A stretch of 64,000 nt of DNA. It comes from Baekduia soli. GTDB lineage: Bacteria > Actinomycetota > Thermoleophilia > Solirubrobacterales > Solirubrobacteraceae. Position 1 is the first letter of the stretch. Every line of letters starts with the position of its first letter. Positions 57,824 through 64,000 of this stretch are shown piece after piece. A program made the position numbers and the translations under genes. The notes beneath the pieces were generated by a model. It was given only the letters and a program-made list of their open reading frames with translations. It had not been told where the DNA came from and ran no database searches. Where the stretch lies: the NCBI RefSeq assembly GCF_007970665.1, contig NZ_CP042430.1:3968001-4032000 (forward strand). The letters are read 5' to 3'.

Positions 57824-60007
57824 TCACGACCCGGTGGTCGCCGCGGCCTCCCACGTGCCCATGAGACGGTCGACGTCCCGCCCGAGGATCGGGCCGAGGG
57901 TGGACGAGAACACCGCGGTCAGATGATGGATGTCCTTGTAGACGAGCGCCCCGCCGATGACGGGCCAGCAGCGCCGGGGGTCGCACAGGACGCTCGTGAG
58001 GTCGAGCGGCTGCACACGGGGGGATCGCAGCCGCGCCGCTCCGGCAGCCGCCGGATCGCGCTGGAGCGCCATGCCCCTGGGAACGGCACACGCGGGGCCC
58101 GACGATGCGCCGCGGGCGATCGCCCGCTCCACGCAGGCCAGGGTGTCGCCGCGCATCTTGGGCGTGTCGCGGATGACGACGATGTGGCGCACCGAGGGCG
58201 GCAGCGCCTTCCATGCATCGATGAACCCCTGCTCCTGGGCGGCGAACTGGCCGACGCCGGCCGGATCGGCCACATGGCCCCCGGTGTGGGCCACCACGAA
58301 CGCCGTGGTGACCTCGGGGTGGCGGCTCAGCCAGGCCGGAACCGCGCGATTCCAGCGAAGGCAGTGCGTGCGAGCGGGTTCCGGAAGCATCGCAGCCGCA
58401 CCCGACAGCGGGCAGCTCGTGCGGGTGAGCGAGACGCCGGCCCAGGCCCGGCTCCTGGCCACGACGTCCAGCGCCGCGCGCCAATGCGATGCGTGGCTGT
58501 CCCCGATGAGCGCGATCCGGCCGGCTGAGCCGGCCGTCGGGGCGCCGAACCGGCACACGCTGACCAGGCCATCGTGCTGCTTGGAGGCGCACGGCTCGTT
58601 GCCGAGCCTGGGGGCCTCGATGGGCGACGGCACCACCGTGCGGCTGAGTGCGGGATTCGAGCACGGTCTGGCCGGATCGTGCGCAGCCGCTCCGAAGCAG
58701 CGCGGAGCCGAGGCCAGGATCCGCTGCGTCGCGCGCTCGTCCTCGTGGATCCTGGCCTGCACGTATGAGGTGCCGCCGAGGTCGACGGCCATGACCAGGG
58801 CGGTGGCGCCCGCCGCGGCGGCCAGCGTCCAGCCGAACGGCCGGCTGATCAGGAACCGGCCGGACCGGACGGGGTCCTCGATCAGCCGCTTGGAGATCCA
58901 GGACAACAGGATGGTGAGCACGAGGACCGCCAGGGTCATGGAGGTGTCGACCGCGTGATGGACGACGAACGGGGCCAGGATCAGCAGCGGCCAGTGCCAG
59001 AGGTAGATGGCGTAGGAGATGTCACCGAAGAACTGCACGGGGCCGAGCGCGAACAGCCCGGTGGGCGCCCACCGACGCCGGGGGGCCCCGGCGTGGATGA
59101 CGGCGAGCGTCCCGGCGACGGGCAGCATGGCGGCGGATCCGGGGAACGGGGTGTGGACCGTGTAGAGGGCACCGGCGACCGTGATGGCGGCGATCCCGAT
59201 CCAGGAGAGGAAGGCCCGGCCACCCGCACCGGCCCGCGACCGCCCGGCCATCGCCAGAAGGCCGCCGGCGCCGAACTCCCAGGCGCGCGTCGAGGTGATG
59301 AAGTACGCCGCACCCGGGTTGTGCGCCGTGGCCCGCAGCGAGTAGCGCAGGCTCCACAGCGTCAGCGCCGCCATCGCCACCGCCACGCAGACGCGCTTGG
59401 CGCGCAGCGACCTGCCCCGGGCCACGACCATCGCGCACAGCATCATCACCGGCCAGCCGAGGTAGAACTGCTCTTCGACCGACAGCGACCAGAAGTGCTG
59501 CACAGGCGACGGGGCGTTCTCGGCGGCGAAGTAGTCCACCGCGGTCGCGGCGAGGTGCCAGTTCTGCACATAGCCGGTGCTGGCGCGCAGGTCCGAGAAG
59601 AACTGCGGCCAGTAGGTCAGCGGGACGAAGGCCATCGTCGTGACGGCACAGGCCAGCAGCGTCACCAGCGCGGCCGGCAGGATCCGTCGCGCGCGCCGTC
59701 CCCAGAAGCCGGTCAGCGACAGCGTGCCGGTGCGGTCGATCTCGCGCAGCAGCAGCGAGGTGATGAGGAAGCCCGAGATCGCGAAGAAGACGTCGACGCC
59801 CACGAACCCGCCGGGCGCGGCGGCCGGCCACAGGTGGTAGACGACGACCAGCCCCACGGCGACGAACCGCAGCGCCTGGATCTCGGGACGTGGCACGGTC
59901 GGCGGCGCCGCCGTGGCGACGGGCGCCGCGGTCGGGCGGACGACGGTCGGCGCAGGGGCCTCGGGATCCCGCGTGGGCGCGGGGACGGGCACGGGCACGG
60001 GCAACAT
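57824..60007 (-). CDS. OafA-type acyltransferase-3 fused to SGNH domain
   Basis: This 727-residue protein has about ten membrane segments of the acyltransferase-3 family (about residues 45-385): EIQALRFVAVGLVVVYHLWP with its conserved Arg and His, VGVDVFFAISGFLITSLLL and HFWSLSVEEQFYLGWPVMML. A C-terminal SGNH domain follows, with IALIGDSHASHWRAALDVVA (about 500) and YKDIHHLTAVFSSTL. Such proteins O-acetylate cell-surface polysaccharide. The N-terminal 40 residues are a Pro/Ala/Thr-rich cytoplasmic extension. No glycan cluster is adjacent. Confidence 0.92.
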   Translation of the reverse strand: MLPVPVPVPAPTRDPEAPAPTVVRPTAAPVATAAPPTVPRPEIQALRFVAVGLVVVYHLWPAAAPGGFVGVDVFFAISGFLITSLLLREIDRTGTLSLTGFWGRRARRILPAALVTLLACAVTTMAFVPLTYWPQFFSDLRASTGYVQNWHLAATAVDYFAAENAPSPVQHFWSLSVEEQFYLGWPVMMLCAMVVARGRSLRAKRVCVAVAMAALTLWSLRYSLRATAHNPGAAYFITSTRAWEFGAGGLLAMAGRSRAGAGGRAFLSWIGIAAITVAGALYTVHTPFPGSAAMLPVAGTLAVIHAGAPRRRWAPTGLFALGPVQFFGDISYAIYLWHWPLLILAPFVVHHAVDTSMTLAVLVLTILLSWISKRLIEDPVRSGRFLISRPFGWTLAAAAGATALVMAVDLGGTSYVQARIHEDERATQRILASAPRCFGAAAHDPARPCSNPALSRTVVPSPIEAPRLGNEPCASKQHDGLVSVCRFGAPTAGSAGRIALIGDSHASHWRAALDVVARSRAWAGVSLTRTSCPLSGAAAMLPEPARTHCLRWNRAVPAWLSRHPEVTTAFVVAHTGGHVADPAGVGQFAAQEQGFIDAWKALPPSVRHIVVIRDTPKMRGDTLACVERAIARGASSGPACAVPRGMALQRDPAAAGAARLRSPRVQPLDLTSVLCDPRRCWPVIGGALVYKDIHHLTAVFSSTLGPILGRDVDRLMGTWEAAATTGS

Positions 60008-60373
60008 CACGCCACAACGCCGAGCGGCGCGCATCCGCGACGGACTGCGGCCTGTCCGGGAGAAGTACCGAGGCGGTGGGCGGAGGCGTCCGCAACGCGC
60101 CTGCCGCCCGGAAACCCCCATTTGACTCCCGGGCGGCGTGGCACGACTTGAGGAGAACGCCGGGGTCCGGGTGCGCTCCTCGCGCTGGTGTCCGGGCCCC
60201 GCACCGGGGTTGTCGGCGATCGGCCGACCCCCCGAGGACCCCGGGCGACCATGCACGGCCTCGGCGCCTCGGACCCGTGCAGGGGCGCCGCGCTGCAACG
60301 CCGCGTGCAGACGCGGCCCCGCGCCCACTCGCCACCCCGCGGACGGGCGAGCGCGTAAGGTCCTCCGCTCGCC
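60008..60373. other. divergent intergenic region with hairpin
   Basis: These 366 bases separate the acyltransferase and aminotransferase genes. They contain an inverted repeat GCCGCCCGG (60103-60111) and CCGGGCGGC (60129-60137) around an AT-richer loop, and a TAAGGT box at 60356-60361, 12 bases before the aminotransferase ATG. I see no gene. Confidence 0.55.
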
Positions 60374-61803
60374 ATGACGACCGCATCCGAGCCCACCCTG
60401 CCCGTCGACGCCCTGGGCGTGGTCGGCGACGCGCTGGCGCGTGCCGACGAGACCATGGACCTCGCCTCGCGCCACCTCGACCCCTCGCTGGTCGACGTGC
60501 TGCACATCCTGGGCTTCGACACGTCCTACCGGTCGGCCCAGGGCTCCTACCTGCACGACGCCGATGGCCGCGCCTACCTGGACTTCCACACCGGCGAGGG
60601 GTTCGCCAGCCTGGGCCACAACCACCCCGGCGTGCGCGAGGTCCTGCACGCCACGCTGGACGCGGGGCTCGTCGACGGCGTCCAGCTGCACTACTCGCCG
60701 CTGGCGGGGATGCTCGCCCAGGAGCTGTCGCAGCGCCTGCCCGCCGGCCTGGACGCCGTCTTCTTCGCCAGCACCGGCGCGGAGGCTGTCGACTCGGCGA
60801 TGAAGTTCGCCCGCGCGGCCACTGGCCGGCCCCGGCTCATCTCCTGCGACAGCAGCTTCCACGGGGTGACGCTCGGCCCCCTGTCGCTCGTCGGCGACGA
60901 GTTCTTCAAGGAGGGCTTCGGCCCGCTGCTGCCCGGCTGCGCGCGCGTGCCGTTCGGCGACCTCGACCGCCTGGAGGCCGAGCTGCGCGCCGGCGACGTC
61001 GCGGCGTTCATCGTCGAGCCGATCCAGGGCCGCGAGGTCACCCTGCCCCCCGCCGGCTACCTGCACGCCGCCCAGGAGCTCTGCCGACGGCACGGCACGC
61101 TGTTCGTCGCCGACGAGGTGCAGACCGGCCTGGGCCGCACCGGCCGCTGGTTCGCGCTGGAGCACTGGGGCCTGGAGCCCGACTTCGTGCTCGTCGGCAA
61201 GGCGCTCAGCGGCGGCTACATGCCCGTCGCGGCGATGGTCACGCGGCGCGAGATCTACCAGAAGGCCGTCGGCACGCTCGAGCGCTGCTACGTGCACCAG
61301 TCGACGTTCGGCCGCAACCGCCTGTCCATGGCGGCCGGGCTGGCGACGCTGCGGATCCTCGAGCGTGACGGCCTCGTGGCGCACGCCGCGCACATGAACA
61401 CCGTGCTGACCGACGGCCTGGCCGAGCTGCAGGGCCGCTACGACATGATCAAGGAGATCCGCGGCAGCGGGCTCATGATCGGCATCGAGCTGCAGCCCCG
61501 AGCTCGCGCGTGGCCAGGATGAGCGCGCGGCTGATCAGGATGGCCAGCGAGGGCCTCTTCCCGCAGCTCGTGGTCATCCCGCTGCACCGCGACCACGGCG
61601 TCATCACGATGGCCGCGGGCAAGAACGACGTCATCAAGCTGCTGCCGCCGCTCACGCTGTCCGAGCCCGAGGCGCACGAGTTCCTCGCCGCGCTGGACGC
61701 GGTGCTCGCCGACTGCCACGGCGCGACGGGCAAGAACTGGGGCGTCGTGCGCGACATCGCCACCGCCACGCTGCGCCGCCGCGCCGCCGCCGTCGGCCGG
61801 TGA
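60374..61803 (+). CDS. class III PLP-dependent aminotransferase, one base missing near C-terminus
   Basis: The first 370 codons encode a fold-type I aminotransferase: HTGEGFASLGHNHPGVREVL, FFASTGAEAVDSAMKFARAA (PLP phosphate loop), FVADEVQTGLGRTGRWFALE and DFVLVGKALSGGYMPVAAMV with the PLP Lys at about residue 277. After GIELQP the frame runs to a stop at 61522. One base added to the CCCC run at 61496-61499 gives PSSRVARMSARLIRMASEGL and LFPQLVVIPLHRDHGVITMA, on to a stop at 61803, which overlaps the SDR start (GTGA). The interval is 1430 bases, one short of 477 codons. Confidence 0.87.
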
Positions 61804-62810
61804 CCGGCGGCCCCTGCCTGCTCACCGGCGCCACCGGCTTCATCGGCGGCCACGTCGCCCAGCGGCTCGTGCGGGACGGCCGGCACGTGCGCTGCCTGGT
61901 GCGCCCGACGAGCGACGCCGCGCTGCTGCGCGAGCTGGGCGTCGAGCTCGCCGTCGGCGACCTCATGGACGCCGCCTCGGTCGCGCGCGCCGCGCAGGGC
62001 TGCGACGCGGTGGTCCACGGCGCGGCCCTGGTCTCGGACTGGGCCACGGTGGCCGAGATCCGCCAGGTCAACGTCCAGGGCACGCGCAACGTCCTGGACG
62101 CCGCGGCCGGCGCGTCGGTGCGCCGCCTCGTGCACATCAGCAGCACCGACGTCTACGGCCACCCCGGGGGCCGGGCAGTCGACGAGACCCACGTGGCGAC
62201 GCGGTTCGCCAACTGGTACGCGGAGACGAAGGCGCTGGCCGAGCGCGAGGTGCGGGCCACGGCGCAGGCCCGCGGCCTGGAGGCCGTGATCCTGCGGCCC
62301 GCCACGGTCTACGGTCCGCGCTCGACCGACGTGATCGGCGAGATCGCCAAGGCGATCCGCGGGCGCCACATGGTGCTGATCGACGGTGGGCGCACGATCG
62401 CCGGGCTCGTGTACGCCGGCAACGTGGCCGACGCCGCCCTGCTGGCCCTCGACCACGAGGCCGCACCAGGCGAGGCGTACAACATCACCGACGCCCTGCC
62501 GGTCACGTGGCGCGGGCTCACCGACGACCTGGCCGCCGGCCTGGGCTGCCCGCCCGTGCGCCTCAGCATGCCCTATGACGTCGCGGGCGCGATCGGCACC
62601 GGGCTGGAACACGGCTACCGCCTGCTGCGCCGGGCCACGGGCCTGCGCACCGCGCCGCTGCTCTCGCGCCAGGCCGTGCAGGTCATGGGCGTCGACCAGG
62701 ACTTCAGCAACGCCAGGGCGCGCGAGGGGCTGGGCTGGACGCCGCGGGTCGGCTACGCCGCGGGCCTGGAGGCGACGCTGGACTGGCTGCGGGCGCTGCC
62801 CGGCGGCTAG
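61800..62810 (+). CDS. extended SDR, NAD-dependent epimerase/3-beta-HSD-like
   Basis: This 336-residue protein starts with CLLTGATGFIGGHVAQRLVR (NAD loop) and has VVHGAALVSDWATVAEIRQV, ISSTDVYGHPGG and the active-site NWYAETKALAEREVRA (Y-x3-K, about residues 139-143), then ILRPATVYGPRSTDVIGEIA. It is coupled to the aminotransferase gene by overlap, so the two probably act on the same substrate, for instance a long-chain or polyketide ketone. The precise reaction is unknown. Confidence 0.9.
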   Translation: MTGGPCLLTGATGFIGGHVAQRLVRDGRHVRCLVRPTSDAALLRELGVELAVGDLMDAASVARAAQGCDAVVHGAALVSDWATVAEIRQVNVQGTRNVLDAAAGASVRRLVHISSTDVYGHPGGRAVDETHVATRFANWYAETKALAEREVRATAQARGLEAVILRPATVYGPRSTDVIGEIAKAIRGRHMVLIDGGRTIAGLVYAGNVADAALLALDHEAAPGEAYNITDALPVTWRGLTDDLAAGLGCPPVRLSMPYDVAGAIGTGLEHGYRLLRRATGLRTAPLLSRQAVQVMGVDQDFSNARAREGLGWTPRVGYAAGLEATLDWLRALPGG

Positions 62811-63397
62811 ACCGACGCCGGGTCGTACGCGGTGCGGCGGAAGCTCTCGCGCGCCTCGATGCCCGCCGCCCAGGCGGCGATCGCGCCGAGCCCGTCGAGC
62901 ACCTCGGGCGCCTTCTCGCGCGCGTTGGCGATCTGTGGCGCGAGGAACAGGTCGGCCAGCGTCAGGCCGTCGCCCGCCAGGAACGGGCCGTCGCCGACGA
63001 GCGACTCGACGCGCTCCAGTGCGGTGCGCGCGACCGCCAGCTCCTCGGCCGACGCGGGCCGCCCGCGCGGGATCGCGCGCACGACGTCGTGGAAGACGTA
63101 GTCGGCGCAGATGCTCATCCAGCGGCGCATGGCCGTCCGGGTCGGCAGGTCCTCGGGCTGCAGTGCTGGGCCGCCGAGGCACTCGTCGAGGTGGCAGGCG
63201 ATCGCCGGCGTCTCGGTCAGCACGAGCCCGCCGACCTCGACCACGGGCATCCGCCCGAACGGATGCAGCGCGTAGTGCTCGGGGCTGAAGCGGTCCAGCG
63301 CGACGAGCTCGTACTCGGCGCCCTTCTCGATGCAGGTCATCGCGGCGGTCCGCGTCCAGGTGGAGACCGGCCAGCCGTGCACGCGGATCGTCGTCAT
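62807..63397 (-). CDS. glutathione S-transferase-fold protein
   Basis: This 196-residue protein has a thioredoxin-like N-domain (VHGWPVSTWTRTAAMTCIEK, HPFGRMPVVEVGGLVLTETP with the cis-Pro and Glu/Ser pair) and a helical C-domain (VGDGPFLAGDGLTLADLFLA). Actinobacteria of this kind usually lack glutathione, so a mycothiol or other substrate, or a non-catalytic role, is possible. It is divergent from the efflux pump gene with only 58 bases between. Confidence 0.87.
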   Translation of the reverse strand: MTTIRVHGWPVSTWTRTAAMTCIEKGAEYELVALDRFSPEHYALHPFGRMPVVEVGGLVLTETPAIACHLDECLGGPALQPEDLPTRTAMRRWMSICADYVFHDVVRAIPRGRPASAEELAVARTALERVESLVGDGPFLAGDGLTLADLFLAPQIANAREKAPEVLDGLGAIAAWAAGIEARESFRRTAYDPASV

Positions 63398-63417
63398 GGC
63401 GACATCATCGCGCCTGG

Positions 63418-63475
63418 TTGACAGCGCCCCGTACCGTGGTAGTTTCATAATAGTTATGTTTTTACAATTACTACC
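63418..63475 (+). promoter_or_regulatory. promoter and palindromic operator of the efflux pump gene
   Basis: TTGACA (63418-63423) and TAGTTT (63440-63445) with a 16-base spacer form the best -35/-10 pair in the window. CATAA-TAG-TTATG (63446-63458) overlaps the ATG at 63456, and outer arms GGTAGT (63438) and ACTACC (63470) enclose it. The stretch is strikingly AT-rich. A MarR- or TetR-type repressor is the likely ligand. Confidence 0.7.
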
Positions 63476-64000
63476 GCGTGCCGCCCCGCTCCCCTCCCCC
63501 GCCGCCGGGTCCGGGCGCCGGCGCCGGTTCGGCGTACTGCTCATCTGCTGCACGAGCCTGTTCATCGTCGGCCTGGACGTCACGGTCGTCAACGTCGCGC
63601 TGCCCGCCATCGGGCAGGACCTGCACGCTGACGTCGCCGGCCTGCAGTGGACGCTGGGCGCCTACACGGTCGTCATGGCGGGCCTGCTGATGCTCTCGGG
63701 CTCGACGGCGGACCGGTTCGGCCGCCGGCGCACGTTCGTGACCGGCCTGGGCGTGTTCACGGCGGCGTCGCTGCTGTGCAGCGTGGCGCCGAGCGTCGGG
63801 CTGCTCGTCGCCTTCCGGGCACTGCAGGCGGTCGGCGCCTCCATGATGAACCCGGTCGCGATGTCGATCATCACCAACACGTTCACCGACCCGCGCGAGC
63901 GCGCCCAGGCCGTCGGGGTCTGGGGCGCGGTCTTCGGCGTCGCCATGGCGCTGGGACCGATCGTCGGCGGCGCGCTGGTCGCCTCGGCCGGCTGGCGGTC
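63456..64000 (+). CDS. MFS drug efflux transporter (EmrB/QacA type), 3' end outside window
   Basis: About 181 codons are visible. ATG 63456 opens MFLQLLPRAAPLPSP. From codon 30 come the membrane segments: FGVLLICCTSLFIVGLDVTV, VNVALPAIGQDLHADVAG, MLSGSTADRFGRRRTFVTGL (motif A) and VWGAVFGVAMALGPIVGGAL (motif C of drug antiporters). No other in-frame start exists before the first helix. Codons 2-6 (TTT TTA CAA TTA CTA) are extreme for this genome, and TTA is nearly absent elsewhere, as seen in tRNA-limited regulation in Streptomyces. Confidence 0.88.
   Translation, partial: MFLQLLPRAAPLPSPAAGSGRRRRFGVLLICCTSLFIVGLDVTVVNVALPAIGQDLHADVAGLQWTLGAYTVVMAGLLMLSGSTADRFGRRRTFVTGLGVFTAASLLCSVAPSVGLLVAFRALQAVGASMMNPVAMSIITNTFTDPRERAQAVGVWGAVFGVAMALGPIVGGALVASAGWR

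Noticed and set aside
1-64000. CRISPR arrays, prophage, integrase or insertion sequences
   Set aside because: No regularly spaced repeats, phage structural genes, recombinases or terminal inverted repeats with a transposase were seen; the two-copy hairpin element has no associated enzyme here.

Overview
The window is very GC-rich (roughly three quarters G+C by eye), with third positions that are almost always G or C. Actinobacterial housekeeping neighbours such as tsaE-tsaB-rimI-tsaD, K+-independent hppA and Rex are present. Gene content, remnants of collagen-like proteins with the KNRTLTA signature and an LPXTG protein suggest an actinomycete of class Thermoleophilia (Conexibacter/Baekduia/Solirubrobacter type). 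That assignment is inference from style, not from a database search. There is one tRNA, and no rRNA, CRISPR array, transposase, integrase or phage gene.

Layout. 1-2.1 kb: acyl-CoA genes (MaoC, enoyl-CoA hydratase), a decayed collagen-like gene and tRNA-Gln. 2.2-7.6 kb: a minus-strand block of two RCK proteins and two APC permeases with C-terminal UspA-like domains, a candidate K+ uptake system. It is followed by proton-pumping pyrophosphatase (7.7-9.7 kb). 9.9-13 kb: a redox block of DUF1844, GCS2-type ligase, Rex, glutaredoxin-like protein and a rhomboid-like membrane protein. 13.2-20.7 kb: an MprF-like protein, the t6A genes with rimI, an LPXTG surface protein and a glycosyltransferase-flippase fusion. 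21-27 kb: small regulators and enzymes, including SoxR with its operator, an ArsR/SRPBCC pair and a cold-shock protein. 27-30 kb: a secreted protein with two glycosidase domains. 30-35.3 kb: a LuxR regulator divergent from a TMADH-like flavoprotein and a hydroxyacid dehydrogenase, with a convergent FAH-family hydrolase. 35-44.2 kb: hydrolases, methyltransferases, a MarR regulator and two secreted beta-propeller proteins. 44.4-47.2 kb: a four-gene operon around a divergent B12-dependent acyl-CoA mutase. 47.2-56.6 kb: a LigD-type phosphoesterase fusion, acyl-CoA synthetase, TspO, a cupredoxin and small proteins. 56.7-60 kb: an OafA-type acyltransferase and a tandem SGNH paralogue. 60.4-64 kb: class III aminotransferase, SDR, GST and the start of an efflux pump.

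Two window-wide patterns matter for anyone using this annotation. First, at least eight genes or remnants carry what looks like exactly one missing base, often in a C or G run, and none has an extra base. This looks more like uncorrected indels in the assembly than biology, so those genes are reported across the shift. Second, about twenty start codons are preceded, usually by 6-12 nt, by a TAnnnT box (TAGCGT, TAGCCT, TACCGT, TAGAGT and similar). This implies widespread leaderless or nearly leaderless transcription, and I used it to choose several starts.

The strongest candidates for something new are the mutase operon (44.4-47.2 kb), a 54-nt hairpin-forming repeat present in two distant intergenic copies, the APC-Usp/RCK block, the double glycosidase and the flavoprotein cluster with an incomplete iron-sulfur motif.
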